A stretch of 64,000 bases of DNA, taken from Pseudomonadota bacterium (GTDB taxonomy: Bacteria; Pseudomonadota; Gammaproteobacteria; Ga0077536). The stretch spans positions 1 to 64,000 of the forward strand of contig JADJYF010000003.1 of NCBI GenBank assembly GCA_016719885.1, read 5' to 3'. Shown one piece after another: positions 53,732 through 63,051 of this stretch. How positions within the stretch are numbered: the first letter of the stretch is position 1; each line of letters opens with the position of its first letter. The notes under the pieces were generated by a model. The model worked only from the letters and a program-made list of their open reading frames with translations, ran no database searches and was not told the DNA's origin. Position numbers and translations under genes: made by a program.

Positions 53732-54526
53732 CTAGGGTTGAGCGTACTTATCGGGCGGTAACCGGATCAGCCGGTGGAAGTTGTCGGTGGTGGCGGCCGC
53801 GAACGCGAGCGGTGACTCGCCGCGCAGGGTGGCGAGAAACTCTGCCGTGTGGCGCACATAGGCCGGCTCGTTTTGCTTGCCACGCTTGGGCACCGGCGCA
53901 AGCCACGGCGCATCGGTCTCGACCAGCACTCGCTCCAGCGGCACCTGCCGCGCGACCGTCTGCAGGGCCGTGGCGGTCTTGAAGGTGACGATGCCGGAAA
54001 GGGAAATGTAAAAGCCGAGATCCATGGCGGCGCTCGCGGTGTCCCAATCGTCGACAAAGCAGTGCATGACGCCGCCCACCTCCTCCGCCTGCTCTTCGCG
54101 CAGCACACGGATGACATCGGCAGCCGCCTCGCGGCAGTGGATGATGAGAGGCTTGGCGACCTCGCGCGCAGCACGGATGTGGCGACGGAAGCGCTCGCGC
54201 TGCCATTCGAGGTCGCCTTCGCTGCGAAAGTAATCGAGGCCGGTCTCGCCGATGGCGACCACGTAATCCTGGCCGCCCTCCGTCACCAGTTCCTCGAGGG
54301 TCGGTTCGCGCACCGGGGTGTCGGTATTCGGATGCACGCCGACCGAGCACGAGATCTCGCGGTAGGTCCGCGCCAGCTCGCGCACCCCGGGATAGGACTC
54401 GAGATCGACCGATACGCACAGCATGTGGCCGACGCCGGCCGCCGCGGCGCGCTCCAGGATGCCTTCAAAGCCGGCTTCCCCGCCCTCGATCAAGGGCAGG
54501 TGACAATGGGAATCGACAAGTTGCAT
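53732..54526 (-). CDS. TatD-family metal-dependent hydrolase
   Basis: TIM-barrel metallo-hydrolase (264 residues) related to TatD/YcfH DNases. Metal ligands are seen in DSHCHLPLIEGG (His-x-His), IGETGLDYFRS (Glu), LIIHCREA (His), MHCFVDDWDTA and VETDAPWLAP (Asp). Last gene of the holB-pilZ-tatD end of the housekeeping operon, as in Pseudomonas. Its stop is 5 bases past the second GntR operator. Confidence 0.94.
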   Translation of the reverse strand: MQLVDSHCHLPLIEGGEAGFEGILERAAAAGVGHMLCVSVDLESYPGVRELARTYREISCSVGVHPNTDTPVREPTLEELVTEGGQDYVVAIGETGLDYFRSEGDLEWQRERFRRHIRAAREVAKPLIIHCREAAADVIRVLREEQAEEVGGVMHCFVDDWDTASAAMDLGFYISLSGIVTFKTATALQTVARQVPLERVLVETDAPWLAPVPKRGKQNEPAYVRHTAEFLATLRGESPLAFAAATTDNFHRLIRLPPDKYAQP

Positions 54527-54585
54527 GGCGCGGGTCCGGACAATGCTGGCAGCGTGGGAAGCGCGGCGACAGCCACCGCGCGCGC

Positions 54586-54942
54586 TTACATGGTGTGGGT
54601 CTGGCGGTCGGACTTCAAGGCGCCGGCCAGCTGGGTCTCAATCTTGTTACGGGTCGCGCCGTTGTCCAATTCGCTGAACTGCACGCCGATGCCGGCGGTC
54701 TTGCCGCCTTGCGCGCCGCGCGGGGTGATCCACACCACCCGACCAGCCACCGGCAGCTTCTCCTTGCTGTCGGTCAAGGTCAGCAACATGAACACTTCGT
54801 CGCCTATCTTGTAGACCTTGTTGGTGGGGATGAACAAGCCGCCGTTCTTCACGAACGGCATGTAGGCGGCATACAGCGAGCTCTTGTCACGTATGGTCAG
54901 GGACAGGATGCCCTGGCGCGGGTTCTTGCCGACGGCGCTCAT
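54586..54942 (-). CDS. pilZ: PilZ protein (type IV pilus assembly, non-canonical PilZ domain)
   Basis: 118-residue PilZ-domain protein, same length and place (between holB and tatD) as Pseudomonas PilZ, required there for type IV pilus biogenesis through PilB/FimX. The beta core is FVKNGGLFIPTNKVYKIGDE to GRVVWITPRGAQGGKTAGIG. The RxxxR motif needed to bind cyclic di-GMP is absent. ATG 54942 overlaps the holB stop (ATGA). Confidence 0.92.
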   Translation of the reverse strand: MSAVGKNPRQGILSLTIRDKSSLYAAYMPFVKNGGLFIPTNKVYKIGDEVFMLLTLTDSKEKLPVAGRVVWITPRGAQGGKTAGIGVQFSELDNGATRNKIETQLAGALKSDRQTHTM

Positions 54943-55946
54943 GACGCGTTCTCCAACTGCATGCTTTTCATCCACGCTTGCCACAGGTTTTCGATCACTT
55001 CGGCGCCGCGCACGCCGCTCGAACGCAGCACCATCGCGCGACTCGCACCCACCAGATCGACATAGGACAACAGGCTGTCGAAGTGTAATTTATCTGAGAT
55101 TTCCTGCAACTGGCGTTGACTGTTGGCGGACAGCCGCAACTGCGGCGGCAGGTGTCCGGCGCGCATCTGGGCCGCTGCCTGCAGGCTGAGTTCGAGGGTG
55201 TCGAGGTAGCGCCGGATGTCGACATCGGCGAAGCTCCGCGCCACCTCCAATGCGTTGCCGCGCCCGTCGAGATGGGTGCGCAGCGCGGCGATGACATCGT
55301 TCATGAGCTGCGGGCGGGCCGAGTCGAGCTGCGCCAGCACTTCGAGCGGCGCGCCGCACAGGGTCAGCGCGTCCAAGGCCGGCGCCTTGTCGCGATTCGC
55401 CAGCTGCGCGCGCAGCCACTGTTCGCGCACCTCCCACTCCGGCAGCGCGAAATTGAGGCGCTGGCAACGGCTGTGAATGGTGGCCGGCAGCAGCGCCGGG
55501 CGGCTCGCCACCAGCAACAGCAAGGCGCTGGCGGGCGGCTCTTCGAGGATCTTGAGCAGCGCGTTGGCGGCGGCGTTGTTCATGGTATCGGCCGGGTAGA
55601 CGATGCCGATCTTGCGCCCGTGGTAGTGGGCTTTGAGCGTGAAGAACTCGATCAGCTCGCGCACCTGGTCGATGACGATCGACTTGCGCTCCTCTTCCAG
55701 CGTCAGGAGTTTCAGATCCGGATGGTTCCCACTGGCGGTCAACAGGCAACCCCGGCATTCGCCGCAGGCCTGGCCGTCGGGCGGGCGGCGTTCGCACAAC
55801 AGTCCGCGCGCGAAGTGGTCGGCGAAGGCGAACTTGCCCAAGCCTTCGCGTCCGCACAGCAGGTAGGCGTGGCCGAGCGCGTCGCGCGCCGCGCGATCGA
55901 TGAGATCCGCCCACGCCGCGGCCAGCCATGGATACGGCGCGCTCAT
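54939..55946 (-). CDS. holB: DNA polymerase III delta' subunit
   Basis: Clamp-loader subunit, 335 residues. A P-loop-like GREGLGKFAFA, the four-Cys zinc module in CERRPPDGQACGECRGC, and SRCQRLNFALP (sensor region) identify it. The start overlaps the tmk stop (ATGA) and the end overlaps pilZ, so translation is coupled along the operon. Confidence 0.93.
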   Translation of the reverse strand: MSAPYPWLAAAWADLIDRAARDALGHAYLLCGREGLGKFAFADHFARGLLCERRPPDGQACGECRGCLLTASGNHPDLKLLTLEEERKSIVIDQVRELIEFFTLKAHYHGRKIGIVYPADTMNNAAANALLKILEEPPASALLLLVASRPALLPATIHSRCQRLNFALPEWEVREQWLRAQLANRDKAPALDALTLCGAPLEVLAQLDSARPQLMNDVIAALRTHLDGRGNALEVARSFADVDIRRYLDTLELSLQAAAQMRAGHLPPQLRLSANSQRQLQEISDKLHFDSLLSYVDLVGASRAMVLRSSGVRGAEVIENLWQAWMKSMQLENAS

Positions 55947-56566
55947 GGCAACCGTTCCGACAGCTGTCGGCGAATGTCGCGATGGACCTGGTCCATGGCC
56001 TGGCTTGCATCGATGACGGCGAAGCGCCGCGGTTCTTGCGCGGCGCGCGCGAGGTAGGCCGCGCGCACGCGCTCGAAGAACTGCACTTTCTCGCTTTCGA
56101 AGCGATCGGCGGCGCTGCGCGCGCGGGCACGACCCAAGCCCACTTCCGGTGGCGCATCGAGCAGGATGGTCAAGTTCGGCGCGAGATCGCCGTGCACGAG
56201 GCGCGCGGCGCTGTCGATGTGCGCCGTCGACAGACCCCGTCCGCCGCCCTGGTAGGCATAGGTGGCATCGGTGAAGCGATCGCAGACCACGGTCTCCCCG
56301 CGTGCCAGGGCCGGACGGATGAGCTGTTCGAGGTGCTGCGCGCGCGCCGCGAACATCAGCAACAGCTCCGCCAGCGGCGCGATCGGCACTTCGTTGTGTT
56401 CCAGCACCAGCGCGCGTACCCGCTCGCCGAGCTCGGTGCCGCCGGGCTCGCGCGTCAATGTGACCGGGCGGCCCTGGTCGCGCAGCCACGCGGCGACACA
56501 GGCGACCGCGCTGGTCTTGCCGACGCCCTCGATGCCTTCCAGGGTAATGAATGCGGCGCCGGTCAT
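55943..56566 (-). CDS. tmk: Thymidylate kinase
   Basis: Phosphorylates dTMP to dTDP. 207 residues. The P-loop is FITLEGIEGVGKTSAVACVA, DRFTDATYAYQGGGRGL holds the DR motif, and the LID region is LGRARARSAADRFESE. Overlaps mltG upstream and holB downstream by 4 bases each. Confidence 0.96.
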   Translation of the reverse strand: MTGAAFITLEGIEGVGKTSAVACVAAWLRDQGRPVTLTREPGGTELGERVRALVLEHNEVPIAPLAELLLMFAARAQHLEQLIRPALARGETVVCDRFTDATYAYQGGGRGLSTAHIDSAARLVHGDLAPNLTILLDAPPEVGLGRARARSAADRFESEKVQFFERVRAAYLARAAQEPRRFAVIDASQAMDQVHRDIRRQLSERLP

Positions 56567-57576
56567 CGATTGCCTCGCAGTTGGAAACGCCGCACGGCAT
56601 CGTCGTGTTCGGACAGGCTGGCGGAAAATTGGTGACTGCCGTCACCACGAGCGACGAAGTACAGGGCATTGCCGCCTGCCGGCGTGACGGCGGCGTCGAG
56701 CGCGGCGGCGCCGGGCAGCGCGATGGGCGTCGGCGGCAGCCCTTTGCGAGTGTAGGTGTTGTACGGCGTGTCGCGTTCCAGGTCGGCGCGCCGGATGTTG
56801 CCGGCGTAATTCTCGCCCATGCCGTAGATGACGGTCGGATCGGTCTGCAGCTTCATGCCGTTCTTGAGGCGACGCACGAACACGCCGGCGATGGCGGGCC
56901 GTTCCTCGGGCCGCGCGGTTTCCTTTTCGACGATGGAGGCCATGATCAGGATGTCATACGGCGTCTTGTAGGGCAGCGCCGTATCGCGACGTTGCCAGGC
57001 GGCGTCCAGCTCCTTGCGCATGCGGGCGTGGGCGCGCTTGAGCAAGGCCAGGTCCGTGGTTTCGGCCTTGAAGTGATAGGTCGACGGAAAGAACCAACCC
57101 TCGGCTGACTCACCGGCCAGTCCCACGGCGGCCATGATGTCGGCGTCATCGCGCGCTGCGAGGCTGTGCACCACGTAGGGATGAGCGTCGAGCACGCGAC
57201 GCATGTCGGCGAAACGCGAGCCCTCGACGAAGGTGATGGCGAAGGTCTTGGTGCGGCCCTTGATCATTTTTTCCAGCAAGGACGACGGCGTGTCGGTCGG
57301 CAGCACTTCATAGGTGCCGGCCTGCAAGGCGCCGGCCACGCCAGCCCACCGTACCCGCCATTGAAAATAGCCGCGGCTCGACACCAGCCCCGCGCTCTCG
57401 AGGCGGGTCGCCACCTGGTTCAAATCGGCTCCGCTCGGTACCGTGAACAGCAGCGCATGATTGACCGCGACGCGTGTGCGCATCGCCTTGCGACTGGCGT
57501 TGTCGAATGCCGCGATTGCGACCGCGAGCACTACGATCGCGGCCAGCGACACGAGAAGTGCGCGGCGCAAAGTCAT
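56563..57576 (-). CDS. mltG: Endolytic murein transglycosylase MltG (YceG)
   Basis: Inner-membrane enzyme cutting nascent peptidoglycan strands. 337 residues: one N-terminal membrane segment (7-25), a LysM-like region, then the YceG catalytic core with DILIMASIVEKETARPEERP (catalytic Glu) and LQTDPTVIYGMG. Start overlaps the pabC stop. Same place as in E. coli. Confidence 0.95.
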   Translation of the reverse strand: MTLRRALLVSLAAIVVLAVAIAAFDNASRKAMRTRVAVNHALLFTVPSGADLNQVATRLESAGLVSSRGYFQWRVRWAGVAGALQAGTYEVLPTDTPSSLLEKMIKGRTKTFAITFVEGSRFADMRRVLDAHPYVVHSLAARDDADIMAAVGLAGESAEGWFFPSTYHFKAETTDLALLKRAHARMRKELDAAWQRRDTALPYKTPYDILIMASIVEKETARPEERPAIAGVFVRRLKNGMKLQTDPTVIYGMGENYAGNIRRADLERDTPYNTYTRKGLPPTPIALPGAAALDAAVTPAGGNALYFVARGDGSHQFSASLSEHDDAVRRFQLRGNR

Positions 57577-58403
57577 GGCACCACTCCTGCGACGCGCAGG
57601 CTTGCGCCAAGCCGCGCGACCGTGCCGGCCGTGGCAAGGCTGAGGCGCGCGTCGTCGTGATCGATGCGTTCCACGGCGCGCAGCCCCATCACCGAATTAC
57701 ACAGGAACATTTGCATCGATGCGTCAAGCTGCTCGAGCCGTAGATCGGTCACGCAGGGGTTCAAGCCGTGCGCCGGCGCGATGTCGAGCACCGCCTCGCG
57801 CACCACGCCGGCGATACCGCAACGGGACAGGTCCGGGGTCAGCAAGCTGTCGCCCTGCACCACGAACACATTGCTGCGTATGCCCTCGATGACGCGATCG
57901 TCGATGTCCAGCATCAGTCCTTCGAAATATTCCGGCGCCGGCCACTCGGCGCTCGCCAATACCTGCTCGAGACGGTTGAGATGCTTGATGCCGGCGAGCC
58001 GTGGCTGGTGCCCAAGTCGCTGGCGGCAAACCCATACGCTGACGGGCCGCGCGACGTCCGCCTCGAGGTCGCCAGGCCATGCCTGCAGGCTGACGATGCG
58101 GCGCGGACGAGCCTCGGCGGGTGGACGGTAACCGCGCCCGCCGCTGCCGCGGGTCACGACTATCTTGATGACCGCCTCGCTGTGCGAAGCCAGCAACGCA
58201 AGCGCTTCGTGGCGCAACAGTGCGGGCTCGGGCGGCGGTAAGGACAGCGCCACGCAGCCACGAGCGAGGCGCGCCATGTGCGCGTCCCACGCCAGCAGCC
58301 GGCCGTCGCGCACGGCCACGGTCTCGAACAGGCCGTCGCCGTAGGCGAGACCGCGATCGAGAAGCAGTGAACTGTCGCAAGGTTGTCCGTCAAGCAGCAT
58401 CAT
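57573..58403 (-). CDS. pabC: Aminodeoxychorismate lyase
   Basis: PLP enzyme releasing p-aminobenzoate and pyruvate for folate synthesis. 276 residues, fold type IV. RGLAYGDGLFETVAVRDG at the start, the PLP Lys in LAGIKHLNRLEQVLASAE, and EGIRSNVFVVQGDSLLTPDL are typical. Between fabF (57-base gap) and mltG as in E. coli. Confidence 0.93.
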   Translation of the reverse strand: MMLLDGQPCDSSLLLDRGLAYGDGLFETVAVRDGRLLAWDAHMARLARGCVALSLPPPEPALLRHEALALLASHSEAVIKIVVTRGSGGRGYRPPAEARPRRIVSLQAWPGDLEADVARPVSVWVCRQRLGHQPRLAGIKHLNRLEQVLASAEWPAPEYFEGLMLDIDDRVIEGIRSNVFVVQGDSLLTPDLSRCGIAGVVREAVLDIAPAHGLNPCVTDLRLEQLDASMQMFLCNSVMGLRAVERIDHDDARLSLATAGTVARLGASLRVAGVVP

Positions 58404-58460
58404 GGCGGCGTGCCCGGGTGGGCGACGCGTGTGGCTGACGTCACACGCGCCATGACAGCG

Positions 58461-59696
58461 TCAGAACTGGCGGAACACCAGCGTGCCGTTGGTGCCACCG
58501 AAGCCGAACGAGTTGGAAAGCGCCACCTTGATCTTCATCGGACGCGCCACGTTCGGCACGTAGTCGAGGTCGCACTCCGGATCGGGCGTGGTGAGATTGA
58601 TGGTGGGCGGCGCCACCTGGTCGCGGATCGCGAGGATGGAGAACACCGCTTCGGCGCCGCCGGCCGCACCCAGCATGTGCCCGACCATGGACTTGGTCGA
58701 ACTCATGGCGAGCTTGTAGGCGTGTTCCTTGAATACGCGTTTGACCGCTTCGGTCTCGGCCTTGTCACCGGCCGGCGTCGACGTGCCATGGGCGTTGATG
58801 TAGTCGATGTCTTCCGGATTGAGCTTGGCATCGGCCAGCGCCAACTCCATGCAATCGGCCGCGCCTTCGCCGTTCGGCGACGGGGCGGTCATGTGGTAGG
58901 CATCGCTGTTCATGCCGAAACCGACCAGCTCGGCATAGATGCGCGCGCCGCGCTTCTGCGCATGCTCGAGCGACTCCAGAACCAGCACGCCGGCGCCGTC
59001 GGCGAGCACGAAACCGTCACGCTCGGCATCCCACGGACGGCTGGCCGCCGTCGGGTCGTCGTTGCGCGTCGACAGCGCCTTGGCCGAAGCGAAGCCGCCG
59101 ATACCGGTCGGACAAGTGGCGAACTCCGCGCCGCCGGCGATGATGATGTCCTGCTCACCGCGCTCGATGGTGCGGGCAGCCAGACCGATGCAATGCGCGC
59201 CGGTCGAACACGCCGACACGATGGCGTAATTCGGTCCCTTGAAGCCGTATTTGATCGAGAGATTGCCGGACACCATGTTGATGATGTTGCTCGGCACGAA
59301 GAACGGCGAAATGCGCCGCGGGCCGCCATCGAGAAAGGACTGGTAGCCTTTCTCGATGCCCGGCAGGCCGCCGATACCGGAGCCGATGATGGTGCCGATG
59401 CGCTTGGCGTTGGCTTCCGTGACCACCACGCCGGCGTCTTCAATCGCCTGGATGGCGGCCGCCAACCCGTAATGGATGAACGGGTCCATCTTGCGCGCTT
59501 CCTTGGCGGGAATGAACTGCGTGATGTCGAAATTCTTGATTTCGCCCGCAATCCTTGCGGAAAACCCGGACGCGTCAAACGACACGATCGGCGCAATGCC
59601 GCTCACCCCGTTCTTCGTGTTTTGCCACGACGACTCGACCGTGTTGCCATTGGGCGCAACCAGTCCCATGCCTGTAACCACCACCCGCTGCGCCAA
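58461..59696 (-). CDS. fabF: Beta-ketoacyl-ACP synthase II
   Basis: Elongating condensing enzyme of type II fatty-acid synthesis. 411 residues. The Cys nucleophile is in IVSACSTGAHCIGLA, and the two His are in NAHGTSTPAGD and STKSMVGHMLGAAGG. VVVTGMGLVAPNGNTVESSW starts the chain. Follows acpP after an 88-base gap with a terminator-like hairpin. Confidence 0.96.
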   Translation of the reverse strand: MAQRVVVTGMGLVAPNGNTVESSWQNTKNGVSGIAPIVSFDASGFSARIAGEIKNFDITQFIPAKEARKMDPFIHYGLAAAIQAIEDAGVVVTEANAKRIGTIIGSGIGGLPGIEKGYQSFLDGGPRRISPFFVPSNIINMVSGNLSIKYGFKGPNYAIVSACSTGAHCIGLAARTIERGEQDIIIAGGAEFATCPTGIGGFASAKALSTRNDDPTAASRPWDAERDGFVLADGAGVLVLESLEHAQKRGARIYAELVGFGMNSDAYHMTAPSPNGEGAADCMELALADAKLNPEDIDYINAHGTSTPAGDKAETEAVKRVFKEHAYKLAMSSTKSMVGHMLGAAGGAEAVFSILAIRDQVAPPTINLTTPDPECDLDYVPNVARPMKIKVALSNSFGFGGTNGTLVFRQF

Positions 59697-59726
59697 CTTG
59701 ACTGTACCTCTTGCCGGGATCTAGAA

Positions 59727-59764
59727 ATGGAAAAGGCCGCGTTCTGGAACCGAATCGCGGCCTT
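59727..59764 (-). terminator. Terminator-like hairpin between acpP and fabF
   Basis: On the minus strand AAGGCCGCG and CGCGGCCTT form a 9-bp stem with a 14-base loop, followed by TTTTCC. It could partly stop transcription after acpP, so that acyl carrier protein is made in large excess over FabF. Confidence 0.65.
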
Positions 59765-59784
59765 ATCGCAAATGCTTGTGGGTA

Positions 59785-60024
59785 TTATGAATCCAGATGA
59801 TCGTTGATGTAATTGATGGCCTGCTGAACGGTCGTGATCTTTTCAGCTTCTTCATCAGGAATTTCAGTCTTGAATTCCTCTTCGAGCGCCATTACCAGTT
59901 CGACCGTGTCAAGCGAGTCCGCACCCAAATCATCGACAAATGATGCTTCGTTAGTGACCTCTTCTTCTTTGACCCCTAATTGCTCGACGACGATCTTCTT
60001 GACACGTTCTTCAACGCTACTCAT
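59785..60024 (-). CDS. acpP: Acyl carrier protein
   Basis: 79-residue acidic carrier. Phosphopantetheine attaches to Ser37 in DDLGADSLDTVELVMALEEE. The sequence SVEERVKKIVVEQLGVKEEE is close to E. coli AcpP. It uses a less GC-rich codon set than its neighbours, as expected for this acidic, highly expressed protein. Own promoter upstream at about 60,075-60,102. Confidence 0.98.
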   Translation of the reverse strand: MSSVEERVKKIVVEQLGVKEEEVTNEASFVDDLGADSLDTVELVMALEEEFKTEIPDEEAEKITTVQQAINYINDHLDS

Positions 60025-60074
60025 CGCTTGAAGTTCCTCCCAATGATGGTGCCGCCTTGATTGCGGCGCATGCT

Positions 60075-60102
60075 AGTTTAGTGAAAACCGACCAAACTGC
60101 AA
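60075..60102 (-). promoter_or_regulatory. Predicted sigma-70 promoter of acpP
   Basis: On the minus strand TTGCAG (60,102-60,097) and TAAACT (60,080-60,075) are separated by 16 bases in an AT-rich patch within the 196-base gap between fabG and acpP. They lie about 50 bases before the acpP start. Confidence 0.55.
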
Positions 60103-60220
60103 GAAAACTTTAATGGTTTGCTTGCAGTAACCCTTTGAAATCAACTTTAAAAACTTCACAGACCCGTATCGCCGGGCACGCGCTGTCGAGGCTCCTCGGG
60201 GAACCGCGGCGACGATTATG

Positions 60221-60961
60221 TCAGGCCATGTACATCCCGCCATTGACGTGGATCGTCTCGCCGGTGATATAGCCCGCCAGCGGCGAAGCCAGGAACGCGA
60301 CCACCGCCGCCACCTCCTCCGCCGAGCCCATGCGTCCCATCGGGATCTGGCCCAGGGCGGCGTCGCGCTGCTGCTGGGTCAGCTTGCGCGTCATGTCGGT
60401 GTCGATGAGTCCCGGCGCGACCGCGTTGACCGTGATGTTGCGGCTCGCCACTTCGAGCGCCATCGATTTTGTAAAGCCGACCACGCCGGCCTTGGCCGCC
60501 GCGTAGTTGGCCTGGCCGGCATTGCCGGCGGCGCCGATCACCGAGGTGATGTTGATGATGCGGCCGAAGCGCGCCTTCAGCATGGTGCGCACGCAACGTC
60601 GGCTCAAGGAGAACACCGCGCTCAGGTTGGCGGCGATGACCGCGTCCCATTCGTCGTCTTTCATGCGCAACAACAGGTTGTCGCGGGTGATGCCGGCATT
60701 GTTGACGAGAACGTCTGGCGCCAGGCCGCGCTCGTCCATCTGCGCGAAGAAGGCGTCGATGGAGGCGCGATCGAGTACGTCGAGCGTGAGGCTTGCACGC
60801 AGCGCGCCACTCGCGCCGAACGCGGCCTCGATGGCATTCGTACCGGCTTGCGAGGTGGCCGTGCCGACCAGTTCGAAGCCGTCCTTCACCAGCTGTTGCG
60901 CGATGGCGAGACCGATGCCGCGGCTGGCACCGGTGACGAGAGCGAGACGTTTGGCGGTCAT
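60221..60961 (-). CDS. fabG: 3-oxoacyl-ACP reductase
   Basis: NADPH-dependent reductase of fatty-acid elongation. 246 residues, SDR fold: ALVTGASRGIGLAIAQQL, NNAGITRDNLLLRMK, INITSVIGAAGNAGQANYAA with Tyr-x3-Lys, and TGETIHVNGGMYM. Start overlaps the fabD stop by 4 bases. Confidence 0.97.
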   Translation of the reverse strand: MTAKRLALVTGASRGIGLAIAQQLVKDGFELVGTATSQAGTNAIEAAFGASGALRASLTLDVLDRASIDAFFAQMDERGLAPDVLVNNAGITRDNLLLRMKDDEWDAVIAANLSAVFSLSRRCVRTMLKARFGRIINITSVIGAAGNAGQANYAAAKAGVVGFTKSMALEVASRNITVNAVAPGLIDTDMTRKLTQQQRDAALGQIPMGRMGSAEEVAAVVAFLASPLAGYITGETIHVNGGMYMA

Positions 60962-61926
60962 ACCAGTTCGTTCCGAGCGAGGGCGATGAAATCACGCAGG
61001 CCGGCCGGCTCGTTCAAGGCCACGGTCTGCAGGTTCTTGTCGATACGCTTGATGAGCGGCGCCAGCACCTTGCCGGGGCCGCACTCCGCGACGTGCGTGA
61101 CACCGGCGCGCGCGAACTGCTCGATGGTCTCAATCCAGCGCACCGGCGAGTAAAGCTGGCGGATCAGGGCATCGCGCATCGCGGCGGCCTCGCCGTGACT
61201 GGCGACGTCGACATTATGCAGCACGGTGATGCGAGGCGTCTCGAACTTGACCTCGGCCAGGCGCGCGGCAAAGGTTTCGGCGGCCGGCGACATCAGCGCG
61301 CAATGCGCGGGTACGCTGACCTGCAGTTTCATGGCGCGCTTGGCGCCCTTGGCACTGGCGATCGCGCAGGCCCGATCGACCGCCGCGCTGCTGCCGGCGA
61401 TGACAATCTGGCCGGGGGCATTGAGATTCGCGCAGGCGCAAACGCCGCCCTCGGCCGCGGCTTCGGCACAGGCTGCCTGCAAGGGTTCAAGGTCTAGACC
61501 AAGGATGGCGGCCATCGCGCCTTCGCCCGGTGGCACCGCCTGCTGCATGAGGCGACCGCGTTCGGCGACCAGGCCGACGGCGGTGGCGAACTCGAGCGCG
61601 CCGGCACACACCAGGGCCGAGTACTCGCCGAAGCTGTGGCCGGCGATCACCGTGGGCAACGCGCCGCCTTCCTTCAGCCAGATATCCCAGGTCGCCACGC
61701 TCGCGGCAAGCAGCGCCGGTTGAGTGTTCTGGGTGCGATTGAGTTCGTCCTCGGGCCCGTCGTTGACGAGCTTGAACAGGTCGAAGCCCAGCACCTCGCT
61801 GGCCGCTTCATAGCGCGCCTTCACTTCGCCGAATTCGCCGGCGAGCGCGGCGACCATGCCCACGCTCTGCGAACCCTGGCCGGGGAAGGCGAAAGCGAGT
61901 CGGGATGAGGTCTGGGTCTGGCTCAT
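60958..61926 (-). CDS. fabD: Malonyl-CoA:ACP transacylase
   Basis: Loads malonyl groups onto ACP. 322 residues. FAFPGQGSQSVGMVAALAGE, the nucleophile Ser in VIAGHSFGEYSALVCAG, and the His in VSVPAHCALM are present. Its start overlaps plsX by 4 bases. The fabH gene normally found between plsX and fabD is missing. Confidence 0.97.
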   Translation of the reverse strand: MSQTQTSSRLAFAFPGQGSQSVGMVAALAGEFGEVKARYEAASEVLGFDLFKLVNDGPEDELNRTQNTQPALLAASVATWDIWLKEGGALPTVIAGHSFGEYSALVCAGALEFATAVGLVAERGRLMQQAVPPGEGAMAAILGLDLEPLQAACAEAAAEGGVCACANLNAPGQIVIAGSSAAVDRACAIASAKGAKRAMKLQVSVPAHCALMSPAAETFAARLAEVKFETPRITVLHNVDVASHGEAAAMRDALIRQLYSPVRWIETIEQFARAGVTHVAECGPGKVLAPLIKRIDKNLQTVALNEPAGLRDFIALARNELV

Positions 61927-62945
61927 GTGGCTTCGTTACCGGCAAGCATTTCTTCGAGAAGATGGCTGATGCGCTCCGGCACCGCCTTTTCGGTTTCGAG
62001 CACGGCGACGTCGATGGCATGGGCGAACGAAAGCGCGTCGGCGCTGCCGTGACTCTTGATGACGATGCCGCGCAGGCCGACCAGGCTCGCGCCGTTGTAG
62101 TTGCGCGGATCGGCACGGTCTTTCAGTGCCCTCAAGGCCGGCCGCGCCAGCAGGGCGCCGAGCTTGGACAGGAGGCCACGGGTGAATTCTTCCTTGGCGA
62201 TGTCGCCCAGCATGCGCGCCACGCCTTCGCTGGCCTTCAAGGCCACGTTGCCGACGAAGCCGTCGCACACGATGACATCGACCTTGCCGGCGAAGATGTC
62301 GTCGCCCTCGACGAAGCCAACATAGTTGAGTGCGCTCTGTTCGAGCAGCACAGCGGTCTGCTTGACCCGGTCATTGCCCTTGATTTCTTCTTCGCCGATG
62401 TTGAGCAGGGCGACCGTCGGGTTCTGACGATTGTCGACCGCTTCGGCGAGCACCGCGCCCATCACCGCGAAGCGGAACAATTCCTCGGACGTCGAATCGA
62501 CGTTGGCGCCGAGGTCGAGCACATGGGTCGATTTCAACTTGCCAGGCAAGGTCGCGCAGATCGCGGGGCGGTCGATGCCGGGCAGGGTCTTCAGCACGAA
62601 ACGCGCGATGGCCATCAGCGCGCCGGTGTTGCCGGCGCTGACACAGGCCATGGCGCGTCCGTCCTTGACCTGGTCGATGGCCTTGCGCATCGACGACTCG
62701 CGCTTGCCGCGCAAGGCCGACGACGGCTTCTCGTGCATCTCCACCACCTGCGACGCGTGCTCGATGCTGACGCGGGCATGGCCGCCGAGACCGCTGGCGG
62801 TCAGGGCCCGCTCGAGGGTCGGTTCGTCGCCCACCAGCACCAGTTCCAGGTTGGCATGGCGGGCAAGCGCCTGCGCGGCCGCGGCCACGGTTACCACCGG
62901 GCCGTGATCGCCGCCCATGGCATCGATTGCGATGCGTATCGTCAC
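61923..62945 (-). CDS. plsX: Phosphate acyltransferase PlsX
   Basis: Makes acyl-phosphate from acyl-ACP for phospholipid synthesis. 340 residues. IAIDAMGGDHGPVVTVAAAA starts the chain; CVSAGNTGALMAIARFVLK and VDVIVCDGFVGNVALKASEG are family signatures. It directly abuts fabD. Confidence 0.97.
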   Translation of the reverse strand: MTIRIAIDAMGGDHGPVVTVAAAAQALARHANLELVLVGDEPTLERALTASGLGGHARVSIEHASQVVEMHEKPSSALRGKRESSMRKAIDQVKDGRAMACVSAGNTGALMAIARFVLKTLPGIDRPAICATLPGKLKSTHVLDLGANVDSTSEELFRFAVMGAVLAEAVDNRQNPTVALLNIGEEEIKGNDRVKQTAVLLEQSALNYVGFVEGDDIFAGKVDVIVCDGFVGNVALKASEGVARMLGDIAKEEFTRGLLSKLGALLARPALRALKDRADPRNYNGASLVGLRGIVIKSHGSADALSFAHAIDVAVLETEKAVPERISHLLEEMLAGNEAT

Positions 62946-63051
62946 TGGAGGACGTGAGTGTCTTTCAGATCGAGGATGGAATGGTGTGAGTGCGGCAGCG
63001 AACGGTGCGACGTCCCCCCAAGGACGTCGAGCCGCTCACCGGGCGACTGGA

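Noticed and set aside
53732..53760. tatD as part of the methylcitrate regulon because of the adjacent operator
   Set aside because: The second palindrome lies after the tatD stop; tatD belongs to the upstream housekeeping operon.
54586..54942. PilZ gene between holB and tatD as an unusual insertion
   Set aside because: This is the known gene order in Pseudomonas and related gammaproteobacteria.
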